Part shown: in pieces, positions 41,366-49,299 of the stretch
How positions within the stretch are numbered: position 1 is the stretch's first letter
Layout: every line of letters starts with the position of its first letter
From: Allobosea sp. BH3
GTDB lineage: Bacteria; Pseudomonadota; Alphaproteobacteria; Rhizobiales; Beijerinckiaceae
DNA: 64,000 nucleotides
Reading direction: 5' to 3'
Assembly (NCBI RefSeq): GCF_025499465.1
Contig: NZ_JAIMCA010000004.1
Coordinates: 248,001-312,000, forward strand
The notes under the pieces: generated by a model
What the model was told of the DNA's origin: nothing
The model's input: only the letters and a program-made list of their open reading frames with translations
Databases searched by the model: none
Translations under genes and position numbers: made by a program

Positions 41366-43015
41366 CTAATTCACGACCGGCATGGCCCTTCGCGCCAGTC
41401 CTGCCGCATCGACGCTGACCGGCAGATCCCCGAACTGCCCCGACCACCCCTCGCCCAGCCGTGTCGCGACAAAGGCATCCGCCACCGCCGCCGGAGCAAA
41501 CCGCAGCAGCAGCGAGGCCTGCAGCATAAGCGCCAGTTTTTCCGTCAGCCGCCGCGCCTGCCCCTCGTTCCGCATCAGCTCCGGCAGCTCACCCTCCAGC
41601 CGCCTGAGCGCCGCGTCATAGCGTCGGTCCGCTCCAGCCGCCGCCATCAGCTCCGCCCGCAACACATCGACGGCCCCCTCCTCCCGCGCCAGCGAGCGCA
41701 GCAGGTCGAGGCAGATGACATTGCCCGAGCCCTCCCAGATCGCGTTGAGCGGCGCCTCCCTGTAGAGCCGCGCCATTGGGTTCTCCTCGATGAAGCCATT
41801 GCCACCATGGCATTCCAGCGCCTCGGTCACGACCGCAGGCGCCCGCCGCGTGATCCAGTATTTCGCGATTGGCGCTGCCACCCGCGCCAGCAGCCGCTCG
41901 CTTTGCGACGCATCCTGCCGGTCGAGCGCAGCAAAAAGCCGGAAGGCGAGCCAGGCGGCCGCCTCCGCCTCGATGGCGATATCCGCCAGCACGTTCTGCA
42001 TGATCGGCTGGTCGATGAGCGCCTTCTGGAAGGCGCGACGATGCTGCGCGTGATGCGCCGCGAGCGACACCGCCATCCGCATCAGCCCGGCTGAAGCTGC
42101 GGCGATGTCCAGCCGCGAATTATGATTCATCGACAAGCCCGTGCGGATGCCCCGTCCCGGCTCCCCGAGCAGATGGCCGATCGCGCCGCGAAACTCGACC
42201 TCGGAGGAGGCATTCGAGCGATTGCCGACCTTGTCCTTCAGCCGCTGGATCGCGACCCCGTTGCGCGCCCCATTCGGCAGCCAGCCCGGCACGGCGAAGC
42301 AGGAAATGCCCTCGTCCGTCCGTGCCAGCGTCAGGAACAAATCCGAATGCGGCACCGAGAAGAACCACTTTCGTCCGTGGAGCGAGAAGGTGCCGTCGCG
42401 ATTGTCCTCGGCGACCGTCTGGGTCTGGCGCAGATCCGAGCCGCCTTGCGTCTCGGTCATCGCGGTGCCGACCGTTGCTCCCGTCTTGATATGGGCCGGG
42501 CCCTGCCGCGCGTCATAACGGTTCGAGGTGACGAGCCGCCCCCACTGTTCCCAAAGCCGAGCGTCCTGCTTCAGCACCGGAACGGCGGCATAGGTCATGC
42601 TGATCGGGCAGCAGATGCCGCTCTCCGCGCCGTACCAAAGATATTGCAGCGCCGCCCGCGCCACCTGCGCGCCGGGCTCCGGCCGGTTCCAGGCGAGCGC
42701 ATGCGTCTCCTGCCCAATGGCGAGGCCCATCAGCTCATGCCAGGCGGGATGAAAGGCGATCTCGTCGATGCGGTTGCCGAAACGATCAAAAGCCTTCAGC
42801 TCCGGCCCATGGCGATTGGCGAGATAGGCCAGCTCCTGCACATGGGCGGAGCCGACAACCCGCCCCGCCTCATGCAGCCGCTCCCGCGCCCAATCTGCCC
42901 CGAAGGCCGATACGATGGCGGGCAGCACCGGATCGGCGGCGAAAGCGTCGTAATCGGCCAGCACCGGCACCTGATTGGTGACCTCCCAGCGCTCTTCCCT
43001 GCCCTGCTCGGCCAT
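41366..43015 (-). CDS. AidB-like acyl-CoA dehydrogenase family protein
   Basis: A 549-residue flavoprotein of the acyl-CoA dehydrogenase family. The pattern fits the AidB subgroup, including the ATVGTAMTETQGGSDL FAD-binding loop and the ALECHGGNGFIEENPMARL and LNAIWEGSGNVICLD segments. AidB proteins have isovaleryl-CoA-type dehydrogenase activity and a DNA-binding C-terminal domain linked to the alkylation response. Whether this one protects DNA is unproved. The start at 43015 (MAEQGREERWEV) is chosen because the longer frame overlaps the uvrD-like gene. The two are divergent. Confidence 0.87.
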   Translation of the reverse strand: MAEQGREERWEVTNQVPVLADYDAFAADPVLPAIVSAFGADWARERLHEAGRVVGSAHVQELAYLANRHGPELKAFDRFGNRIDEIAFHPAWHELMGLAIGQETHALAWNRPEPGAQVARAALQYLWYGAESGICCPISMTYAAVPVLKQDARLWEQWGRLVTSNRYDARQGPAHIKTGATVGTAMTETQGGSDLRQTQTVAEDNRDGTFSLHGRKWFFSVPHSDLFLTLARTDEGISCFAVPGWLPNGARNGVAIQRLKDKVGNRSNASSEVEFRGAIGHLLGEPGRGIRTGLSMNHNSRLDIAAASAGLMRMAVSLAAHHAQHRRAFQKALIDQPIMQNVLADIAIEAEAAAWLAFRLFAALDRQDASQSERLLARVAAPIAKYWITRRAPAVVTEALECHGGNGFIEENPMARLYREAPLNAIWEGSGNVICLDLLRSLAREEGAVDVLRAELMAAAGADRRYDAALRRLEGELPELMRNEGQARRLTEKLALMLQASLLLRFAPAAVADAFVATRLGEGWSGQFGDLPVSVDAAGLARRAMPVVN

Positions 43016-43129
43016 TGCTGCCACCTCCCTGTGGAACGGGATATAAAATGAGCGCTCCGGCAGGGCGCAATCCTGACACGAGCGCCCTATATTCGCCGGA
43101 GAACGAATCACGCACGAGCAGCACCACCC

Positions 43130-45514
43130 TTGTCCGACACAGACGCCTTTTCCGCTCCCCAGCCCCGCCCCGGCGGCCTCGCCGCGCGCGCTGCCGCCCA
43201 GCCCGCGGCCGGTTATCTCGCGGGGCTGAATCCGGAGCAGCGGCAGGCCGTCGAGGCGACGGACGGGCCTGTCCTCGTGCTCGCCGGCGCCGGCACCGGC
43301 AAGACCCGCGTGCTCACCACCCGCATCGGCCACCTGATCTCGACCAACAGAGCCTTCCCCTCGCAGATCCTCGCCGTCACCTTCACCAACAAGGCGGCGC
43401 GCGAGATGAAGGAACGTGTCGCCCATCTCGTCGGCCCGGTCGCCGAAGGCATGCCCTGGCTCGGCACCTTCCACTCGATCTCGGCCAAGCTGCTGCGCCG
43501 CCATGCAGAGCTGCTCGACCTGCGCAGCGACTTCACCATCCTCGACACCGACGACCAGATCCGCCTGATGAAGCAGGTGATCCAGGCCGAGGGCATCGAC
43601 GAGAAGCGCTGGCCCGGCCGCATGCTGGCAGGCTTCATCGATAGCTGGAAGAACCGCGGCCTCGCGCCCAAGGACGTTCCGGCAGGCGAGGCCGCCGTCT
43701 TCGCCCATGGCAAGGGCGGCAAGCTCTACGCCGCCTATCAGGAGCGGCTGAAGGCGCTGAACGCTGTCGATTTCGGCGATCTGCTGCTGCACTGCCTGAC
43801 GCTGTTCCGCGACTATCCGGACGTGCTGCAGACCTATCACGACCGCTTCCGCTACATCCTCGTCGACGAGTATCAGGACACCAACACGGCGCAGTATCTA
43901 TGGCTGCGCCTGCTGGCGCAGGGCCGCCGCAACATCTGCTGCGTCGGCGACGACGACCAATCGATCTATGGCTGGCGCGGCGCCGAGGTCGACAACATCC
44001 TGCGCTTCGAGCACGATTTTCCGGGCGCGACCGTGATCCGGCTGGAGCGCAACTACCGCTCGACCGGCCATATCCTCGCCACCGCCTCGAAGCTCATCGC
44101 CCGCAACGAAGGCCGCCTCGGCAAGACGCTCCGCACCGAGGATGCGCTCGGCGAGAAGGTCACCATCACCGGCGCCTGGGACAGCCAGGAGGAAGCGCGC
44201 CTGATCTCCGACGAGATCGAGGCGATGCAGTCGAAGGGCTACAATCTCAGCGAGGCGGCGGTGCTGGTCCGCATCTCGGCCCAGATGCGCGAAATCGAGG
44301 AGCGCTTCGTCCAGGCCGGCGTGCCCTATCGCGTCATCGGCGGCCCGCGCTTCTATGAGCGCGCCGAGATCCGCGATGCGCTGGCCTATCTGCGCTGCGT
44401 CGTCTCGCCCACCGACGACCTCGCCTTCGAGCGCATCGTCAATGTGCCCAAGCGCGGTCTGGGCGATGCGACGGTGCAGCTCCTGCACAACCATGCCCGC
44501 GCCACCGGCTCCTCGCTGATGCACGCGGCCCGCGCCGCAGTCGAGAGCGACGAGCTGAAGCCGAAGGCTCGCACATCGCTGCGCGAGCTGGTCGAGGCCT
44601 TCGGCCGCTGGCAGGCACGCGCCGAGCACATGCCGCAGGGCGAGCTCGCCGAGCTGGTGCTGGAAGAATCCGGCTACACCGAGATGTGGAAGAAGGACCG
44701 CTCGGCCGACGCCGCGGGGCGCCTTGAAAACCTCAAGGAACTGGTCCGCTCGCTCGACGAATTCCCCGACCTGCCGGCCTTCCTCGAGCACGTCTCGCTG
44801 GTGATGGATGTTGCCGACGGCGACGCGGAGGCCCGAGTCTCGATCATGACGCTCCATGCTGCCAAGGGGCTGGAGTTCGACACGGTCTTCCTGCCCGGCT
44901 GGGAAGAAGGCCTGTTCCCCAACCAGCGCGCGCTCGACGAGAGCGGCCGCGCCGGACTAGAGGAAGAGCGCCGCCTCGCCCATGTCGGCCTGACCCGGGC
45001 CCGCAAGAAGCTGAAGCTCTATTTCGCCTCGAACCGTCGTATCCATGGTCTCTGGCAGACCAGTCTGCCCTCCCGCTTCATCGACGAATTGCCGGAGGAG
45101 CATGTCGAGGTCGAGCAGGCCGCGACCAGCTACAGCCAGGGCGGCTACGGCGCCTCGCGCTTCGACCGGATGGAGAGCTTCGGCTCCAGCTACAACACAC
45201 CGGGCTGGCAGCGCGCGCAGGAGAACCGGGCGAAGAACAGCGGCGGCGGCGGCAGCGGCTTCTCCGACAGCGGCCGCGGCTTCGGCCAAGGTGGTTTCGG
45301 CAGCGGCTCGCGCCAGCGCGGCCCGCTCCTGATCGAAGGCGAGTTGACAGCCAAATCGACCGGCGAATCCGCCTACGGCACCGGCGCCCGCGTCTTCCAC
45401 GTCAAGTTCGGCCCCGGCTCCGTCGCCAGCGTCGACGGCAACAAGCTCACCGTCGATTTCGACAAGGCCGGGCGGAAGATGGTGCTGGATTCCTTCGTGC
45501 AGAAGGCGGGGTAG
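43130..45514 (+). CDS. uvrD: UvrD/PcrA-type DNA helicase (superfamily 1)
   Basis: Unwinds DNA 3' to 5' in nucleotide excision repair, mismatch repair and clearing of replication blocks. The 794-residue protein has all helicase motifs: GAGTGKTRVLTTRI (Walker A), VDEYQDTN (Walker B), GDDDQSIYGWRGA, RNYRST, MTLHAAKGLEFD and VGLTRARKKL. The tail contains a Gly/Ser-rich linker and a Tudor-like C-terminal domain. The start is a TTG at 43130 (MSDTDAF); no nearby ATG fits. It cannot be separated from PcrA by sequence alone. It is divergent from the AidB-like gene. Confidence 0.93.
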   Translation: MSDTDAFSAPQPRPGGLAARAAAQPAAGYLAGLNPEQRQAVEATDGPVLVLAGAGTGKTRVLTTRIGHLISTNRAFPSQILAVTFTNKAAREMKERVAHLVGPVAEGMPWLGTFHSISAKLLRRHAELLDLRSDFTILDTDDQIRLMKQVIQAEGIDEKRWPGRMLAGFIDSWKNRGLAPKDVPAGEAAVFAHGKGGKLYAAYQERLKALNAVDFGDLLLHCLTLFRDYPDVLQTYHDRFRYILVDEYQDTNTAQYLWLRLLAQGRRNICCVGDDDQSIYGWRGAEVDNILRFEHDFPGATVIRLERNYRSTGHILATASKLIARNEGRLGKTLRTEDALGEKVTITGAWDSQEEARLISDEIEAMQSKGYNLSEAAVLVRISAQMREIEERFVQAGVPYRVIGGPRFYERAEIRDALAYLRCVVSPTDDLAFERIVNVPKRGLGDATVQLLHNHARATGSSLMHAARAAVESDELKPKARTSLRELVEAFGRWQARAEHMPQGELAELVLEESGYTEMWKKDRSADAAGRLENLKELVRSLDEFPDLPAFLEHVSLVMDVADGDAEARVSIMTLHAAKGLEFDTVFLPGWEEGLFPNQRALDESGRAGLEEERRLAHVGLTRARKKLKLYFASNRRIHGLWQTSLPSRFIDELPEEHVEVEQAATSYSQGGYGASRFDRMESFGSSYNTPGWQRAQENRAKNSGGGGSGFSDSGRGFGQGGFGSGSRQRGPLLIEGELTAKSTGESAYGTGARVFHVKFGPGSVASVDGNKLTVDFDKAGRKMVLDSFVQKAG

Positions 45515-45525
45515 TTTCTGGATCT

Positions 45526-45539
45526 CGGGGAAAACCCCG
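45526..45539 (+). terminator. Weak terminator after uvrD
   Basis: A short CGGGG-AAAA-CCCCG hairpin lies 12 bp after the stop codon. It lacks a clear T-run downstream, so it may only weakly stop transcription. Confidence 0.35.
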
Positions 45540-45551
45540 TCGATTCACTTT

Positions 45552-45566
45552 GAACAAAACATGAAC
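45552..45566 (+). promoter_or_regulatory. Candidate LexA (SOS) site before hicAB
   Basis: GAAC, seven bases, GAAC: this is the complement form of the alphaproteobacterial LexA site GTTC-N7-GTTC. It lies just upstream of a candidate -35/-10 pair (TTCAAT at 45571, TATAGA at 45594) and about 65 bp before hicA. Confidence 0.45.
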
Positions 45567-45570
45567 ATCA

Positions 45571-45599
45571 TTCAATCTGGTTCAATGCGATGGTATAGA
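45571..45599 (+). promoter_or_regulatory. Candidate hicAB promoter
   Basis: TTCAAT (45571-45576) and TATAGA (45594-45599) are spaced 17 bp, in a distinctly AT-rich patch, 31 bp before the hicA start. The -35 match is weak. Confidence 0.4.
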
Positions 45600-45630
45600 A
45601 TGCAGGTCCGTCGCAAATCAGCAGGCTTTG

Positions 45631-45825
45631 ATGCTCAACAACAGCGCCGACATCATTCGCCGCCTCGAACGCGAGGGTTGGGAATGCGTGCGCGTCGCCG
45701 GTTCATACCATGTCTTCAAAAAGCCGGGCGTCCGTGACACTATCGTCGTGCCGCATCCGAAGAAGAATTTCGGACCCGGCCTCGTGTTGAAGATCTACAA
45801 GCAGGCAGGCTGGCCGCGCGACTGA
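45631..45825 (+). CDS. hicA: HicA toxin (mRNA interferase)
   Basis: The 64-residue toxin of a type II toxin-antitoxin pair. HicA cleaves mRNA via a double-stranded-RNA-binding-like fold. The catalytic His is in GSYHVFKKPG (about residue 26), and the N-terminal IIRRLEREGWECVRVAGS and C-terminal VLKIYKQAG are typical. ATG at 45631 is chosen over a TTG three bases earlier. The antitoxin gene follows after one base, the usual toxin-first order for HicAB. Confidence 0.9.
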   Translation: MLNNSADIIRRLEREGWECVRVAGSYHVFKKPGVRDTIVVPHPKKNFGPGLVLKIYKQAGWPRD

Positions 45826-45826
45826 C

Positions 45827-46123
45827 ATGACCCACTACGTCGCCATCATCGAGGATGCTGGCCCCGACCATGCGGTCGGTGTCTGGTTCCCCGACCTGCC
45901 CGGCTGCTTCGCGGCCGGCGATACACTTGACGAAGCCTTGCAGAACGCGCCGGAGGCCCTCGCCCTCTGGATCGAGACAATGCGGGCGGACGGCCATGAC
46001 ATCCCACATGCCCGCACACCGAGTGAACTGAAGAACGATCCTTCCGTCGCCAGCGAGATGGAACAGTTTGCAATCGCGCTGATCCCCGCTCCTGACCTCG
46101 CCCTCCAGCCGGCGGCAGAGTAA
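45827..46123 (+). CDS. hicB: HicB antitoxin
   Basis: A 98-residue antitoxin that binds and blocks HicA. The partially degraded RNase H-like domain is clear: HYVAIIEDA followed by VWFPDLPGCFAAGDTLDEAL. The C-terminal part is short and no helix-turn-helix or ribbon-helix-helix DNA-binding domain is evident, so self-repression may be weak or need a partner. It is separated from hicA by one base. Confidence 0.88.
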   Translation: MTHYVAIIEDAGPDHAVGVWFPDLPGCFAAGDTLDEALQNAPEALALWIETMRADGHDIPHARTPSELKNDPSVASEMEQFAIALIPAPDLALQPAAE

Positions 46124-46191
46124 CCACTCCCCCTCACGTTCCGAATGCCTTCCGCACCACGCGGCACCTGGGCTCGCCCCGAAATTGCTCT

Positions 46192-46226
46192 TTTGTGCAG
46201 AAGGCAGGTTGAGCCATCTGCACAAA
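46192..46226. promoter_or_regulatory. Perfect 10-bp inverted repeat between hicB and the TetR gene
   Basis: TTTGTGCAGA at 46192-46201 and its complement TCTGCACAAA at 46217-46226, with 15 bases between. No T-run follows, so a hicAB terminator is less likely than a protein site or an RNA hairpin. No known regulator motif was recognised. Confidence 0.45.
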
Positions 46227-46247
46227 GCCGTGACCTAGCTTGATCAC

Positions 46248-46265
46248 CTACTAACTAGTAGATAG
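46248..46265. promoter_or_regulatory. Operator copy 1 of the TetR regulator
   Basis: CTACTAACTAGTAGATAG lies immediately before the TetR gene. Sixteen of 18 bases match the copy at 46902 ahead of the next gene, so both are probably bound by the same protein. Confidence 0.7.
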
Positions 46266-46274
46266 ACCAACTCC

Positions 46275-46859
46275 ATGACTGGGTCGACCTCCACATCCGA
46301 TAAAATCCTGCGCTGCGCCCGCTCGCTGCTGATCCAGGGCGGCTACAACGGGTTCAGCTATGCCGACATCGCCAAGGTGGTCGGCATTCGCAATGCGAGC
46401 ATCCACCATCATTTCCCCAGCAAGGCCGAGCTCGTCCGCACGCTCGTCGCCCGCTATCGCGAAGAGGCCGAGGCCGGGATAGCCCAGCTCGAGCGGCAGG
46501 TGTCCGATCCGGCCGCCCAGCTCGCCTCATATGTCGGCTATTGGGAACGCTGCATCGCGGATGCGAGCGCGCCGTTCTGTGTTTGCGCCCTGATGGCAGG
46601 CGAAATCCCCGCCCTTCCCGCCGAAATCGTCACGGAAGTGCGCGCTCATTTCCGATCGCTCTCCGCCTGGCTGACTTCGGTTCTTGAACGCGGCGCGAGG
46701 CAGGGCAGCCTGCATTTCGCGGGCACAGCCAAGGCCGAGGCGGAAAGCTTCATGGCCTGCGTTCACGGCGCGATGCTCTCGGCCCGCGCCTATGGCGATC
46801 CGGGGACATTCGGCCTCATCACCCGTCCGCTGCTGGAGCGCCTCGCACCGCGGCATTGA
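46275..46859 (+). CDS. TetR/AcrR family regulator controlling itself and the next gene
   Basis: A 194-residue regulator. The helix-turn-helix is at about residues 20-55 (YADIAKVVGIRNASIHHHFP), and the C-terminal helical domain contains a CIADASAPFCVC segment. Two near-identical 18-bp sites flank it: one right before its own start and one before the downstream membrane protein gene. This is strong evidence that it represses both. The His-rich HHHFP end of the recognition region is typical of TetR. The inducing compound is unknown. Confidence 0.88.
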   Translation: MTGSTSTSDKILRCARSLLIQGGYNGFSYADIAKVVGIRNASIHHHFPSKAELVRTLVARYREEAEAGIAQLERQVSDPAAQLASYVGYWERCIADASAPFCVCALMAGEIPALPAEIVTEVRAHFRSLSAWLTSVLERGARQGSLHFAGTAKAEAESFMACVHGAMLSARAYGDPGTFGLITRPLLERLAPRH

Positions 46860-46901
46860 AGCCAGAACGCTCCGAACAATGCCTCCGCGCGTCATTTTTA
46901 A

Positions 46902-46919
46902 CTACCAACTAGTAGGTAG
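46902..46919. promoter_or_regulatory. Operator copy 2 of the TetR regulator
   Basis: CTACCAACTAGTAGGTAG is palindromic at 16 of 18 positions (mismatches at positions 6 and 13). It precedes the membrane protein gene by about 60 bp and differs from the copy at 46248 by two bases. Confidence 0.7.
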
Positions 46920-46980
46920 AAATAGATGGCGCGCCGAGTTCCTTCCTCAGACCGTCAACGACCCGATGAAAGGCATTCCC

Positions 46981-47469
46981 ATGTTTGGCATTTCTCCGCT
47001 CGGCTGGGTTCATACCCTCGGCAGCCTGCCAGCCATTCCCGCCGCCGCCTACATGTTCGCCGTCCATGGCCGGATCGTGCCGCGCTCGACGGCCGGCATC
47101 ATCTATCTGATCGCGATGCTGATCGGCGCCGTCACGGTCTTCTTCGTTACCCACATGCCCGGCGGCCATATCGCCGGCGCGCTGACGCTCGTGCTGCTCA
47201 TCATAGGCTATACGATAGGCCGGACGCCGCTCCCCGCGCGGCTCGTCGCCTATGTCGAGACGATCGTCCTCAGCATCACCACCTTCCTGCTCATGCTGCC
47301 GACCGTCTCCGAGATCCTGCGCCGCGTCCCCGACGGCCACCCCTTCGTCACCGACCTGAAGTCGCCGCTCCTGCTCGGAGCACAGGCAAGCATCCTCGCC
47401 GCGCTCGTCATCGGGCTGACCGCACAGATTATCTACCTGCGCAGGCAAGGCAGGACGCCCGCAGCCTGA
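46981..47469 (+). CDS. Four-helix membrane protein under TetR control
   Basis: A 162-residue protein with four or five hydrophobic helices (the first at about residues 10-28, the last ending near LIGLTAQIIYL) and short polar loops. HMPGGHIAGALTLVLL has two His close together, possible ligands for a metal or cofactor. No family is recognised. The start at 46981 has AAAGG upstream; an ATG at 46966 is possible. It is preceded by the second operator of the TetR regulator, so it is the probable target and may handle the inducer. Confidence 0.65.
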   Translation: MFGISPLGWVHTLGSLPAIPAAAYMFAVHGRIVPRSTAGIIYLIAMLIGAVTVFFVTHMPGGHIAGALTLVLLIIGYTIGRTPLPARLVAYVETIVLSITTFLLMLPTVSEILRRVPDGHPFVTDLKSPLLLGAQASILAALVIGLTAQIIYLRRQGRTPAA

Positions 47470-47508
47470 TCCCAGAACCAACCGGGAGCGGTGCCGGAAG
47501 CGTGGGCG

Positions 47509-47928
47509 CTATGCCCCCTCTTCCCGCTCCCGGAACGCCTTTCGCGCAGCCGACACCTGCGCGTAATAAGTCTCCGCCCAGGTCCAGACTCCGCAGAAGG
47601 CCGCGCTGAGCTCGCGGCCCAGCTCCGTCAGCGTGTAGTCGACATGCGGCGGGATGACCGGGTGCACGGTGCGCACCACGAGCCCGTCGCGCTCCATCTC
47701 GCGCAGGGTCTTCGTCAGCATCTTCTGGCTGATGCCGCCCACGACGCGGCCCACCTCCGTGAAGCGCAGCGTACCGCGCTCCTCCAGCGCTTCCAGCACC
47801 AGCATCGTCCATTTATCCGCCACCTGGGCGATCACCTGCCGCACCAGCGACTCCACCGCCGGGCTGACCGGCGGGATCGCCTCGCTGCGCGCATGCATTT
47901 CCGCCATGGCTTCCCGGATCGCATGCAT
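47509..47928 (-). CDS. HxlR family transcriptional regulator
   Basis: A 139-residue winged-helix regulator of the HxlR family. The pattern VADKWTMLVLEALEERGTLRF followed by GISQKMLTKTLREMERDGLV is typical, with VHPVIPPHVDYTLTELGREL at the end. The ATG at 47928 has a GGAG site. It is divergent from an SDR gene, and the gap contains a 15-bp inverted repeat. HxlR regulators usually control the divergent gene and respond to aldehydes, quinones or oxidative signals. Confidence 0.9.
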   Translation of the reverse strand: MHAIREAMAEMHARSEAIPPVSPAVESLVRQVIAQVADKWTMLVLEALEERGTLRFTEVGRVVGGISQKMLTKTLREMERDGLVVRTVHPVIPPHVDYTLTELGRELSAAFCGVWTWAETYYAQVSAARKAFREREEGA

Positions 47929-47944
47929 TTGACACTCTCCTTTT

Positions 47945-47959
47945 GGTGCGTATGGCACC
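47945..47959. promoter_or_regulatory. Candidate HxlR operator
   Basis: GGTGC, five bases, GCACC. It lies 17 bp before the regulator start and 72 bp before the divergent SDR gene. Size and place fit a regulator-binding site. Confidence 0.45.
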
Positions 47960-48030
47960 TTCAGGCGCCTTCTTTCGAATAGAGAGTTAGGTCTCCAACT
48001 GATGTTCCGCAACCACGAAAGGGTACTGCG

Positions 48031-48780
48031 ATGAACATCAGCGGAAACACCATCCTCATCACCGGCGGCGGCTCGGGCATCGGCCGCGCGCTCGCCGAGG
48101 CGCTGCACGCCAGGGGCAACAAGGTCATCGTCGCCGGCCGCCGCGAGCGCGCGCTGGACGCCGTGACCGAGGCCAATCCCGGCATGGAATCGATGCTGCT
48201 CGACATTCAGGACGCCACCGATATCGCCCGCTTCGCCCGGCAGGCGGTCGAGCGCTTTCCCAAGCTGAACGTCGTCATCCAGAACGCCGGCATCATGAAG
48301 CCGGAAAAGGTCGTGACTGGCGATACCGCCATCGCCGAGGAGACGATCGCCACGAACCTGCTCGGCCCGATCCGCCTGACGGCAGCGCTGCTGCCGCACT
48401 TCCTGAGGCAGCCGCACGCGGCGATTCTCACCGTCTCCTCGGGCCTCGCCTTCGTGCCGCTGGCCGCAACGCCGACCTACAGCGCCACCAAGGCTGCGAT
48501 CCACTCCTGGTCGGCCTCGCTGCGCGAGCAGCTCAAGGAAACTTCGGTCGAGGTGATCGAGATCGCGCCGCCCTATGTCCAGACCGAATTGCTCGGCCCG
48601 CATCAGGCGGTCGATCCGGCAGCGATGCCGCTCGCCGACTTCATCGCCGAGGTGATCTCGATCCTGGAGAGCGGAGAAACGGAAGAGGTCATCGTCGGGC
48701 GCTGCAAGCCGCTGCGCTTTGCCGAGGCCAGCGGCAGCTTCGCGCAGGTCTTCGCCGGGCTGAACGCCCAGCACCGCTGA
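48031..48780 (+). CDS. Short-chain dehydrogenase/reductase
   Basis: A 249-residue NAD(P)-dependent oxidoreductase of the classical SDR type. The Rossmann motif TGGGSGIG is at residues 11-18, NAG at about residue 85, and the catalytic YSATK near 154, with a Ser about 13 residues before. The pattern QNAGIMKPEKV and the C-terminal region resemble DltE-like SDRs. It is divergent from and probably regulated by the HxlR protein. The substrate is unknown. Confidence 0.88.
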   Translation: MNISGNTILITGGGSGIGRALAEALHARGNKVIVAGRRERALDAVTEANPGMESMLLDIQDATDIARFARQAVERFPKLNVVIQNAGIMKPEKVVTGDTAIAEETIATNLLGPIRLTAALLPHFLRQPHAAILTVSSGLAFVPLAATPTYSATKAAIHSWSASLREQLKETSVEVIEIAPPYVQTELLGPHQAVDPAAMPLADFIAEVISILESGETEEVIVGRCKPLRFAEASGSFAQVFAGLNAQHR

Positions 48781-48792
48781 CCGCCCCGCGGT

Positions 48793-49185
48793 TTACTCCG
48801 CCCGATGGCAGCAGACGCAGAGCTTGTTGCCGTCGGGGTCGCGGAAATACGCGCCATAATAGTCGGGATGGTAATGAACTCTCAGCCCCGGCGGCCCCTC
48901 GCAGGTGCCGCCGGCGGCAAGCGCCGCCGCATGGCAGCGATCGACGACAGAGCGGCTTCCCGCAAGAAAAGCGGCCATCTGGCCATTGCCGGGAGTGGCG
49001 GGCCCTCCGTCGAAAGGGCGCGTCAGGAACAGCAATGGCCGATCTGAATCCAGCGGCTGCCACGCTGCCATGCCGGCTTCGGCATCGCGAAATCGCTGCC
49101 GCATTCCCAACACGGTAAAGAGTGCCGCATAGAACGCCTCTGCGCTCTCGAAATCATTCGTCCCTACGCAGATATGCGAGAACAT
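48793..49185 (-). CDS. VOC family (glyoxalase-like) protein
   Basis: A 130-residue protein of the vicinal oxygen chelate family with two beta-alpha-beta-beta-beta modules. The start MFSHICVGTNDFESAEAFYA and the end HPDYYGAYFRDPDGNKLCVCC are typical of lactoylglutathione-lyase-like members. The metal-binding His (HICVGTND; HPDYY) and Glu positions are only partly clear. Function could be detoxification or resistance. It converges with the SDR gene, whose stop is 12 bp away. Confidence 0.85.
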   Translation of the reverse strand: MFSHICVGTNDFESAEAFYAALFTVLGMRQRFRDAEAGMAAWQPLDSDRPLLFLTRPFDGGPATPGNGQMAAFLAGSRSVVDRCHAAALAAGGTCEGPPGLRVHYHPDYYGAYFRDPDGNKLCVCCHRAE

Positions 49186-49299
49186 GGCGAGCCCCAGCTT
49201 CCGATCCGCGCCTAGCTTACCAACCTGGCGTTGGGCTGGGAAACGGCCCGCGCCCGCTCCCCGCATGACAACCGCCCCTCGCCCTGCTAAGCCGCCCGC

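Noticed and set aside
43016..43129. SOS box between the AidB-like and uvrD genes
   Set aside because: Only a single GAAC half-site is present; no second half at 7-base spacing was found.
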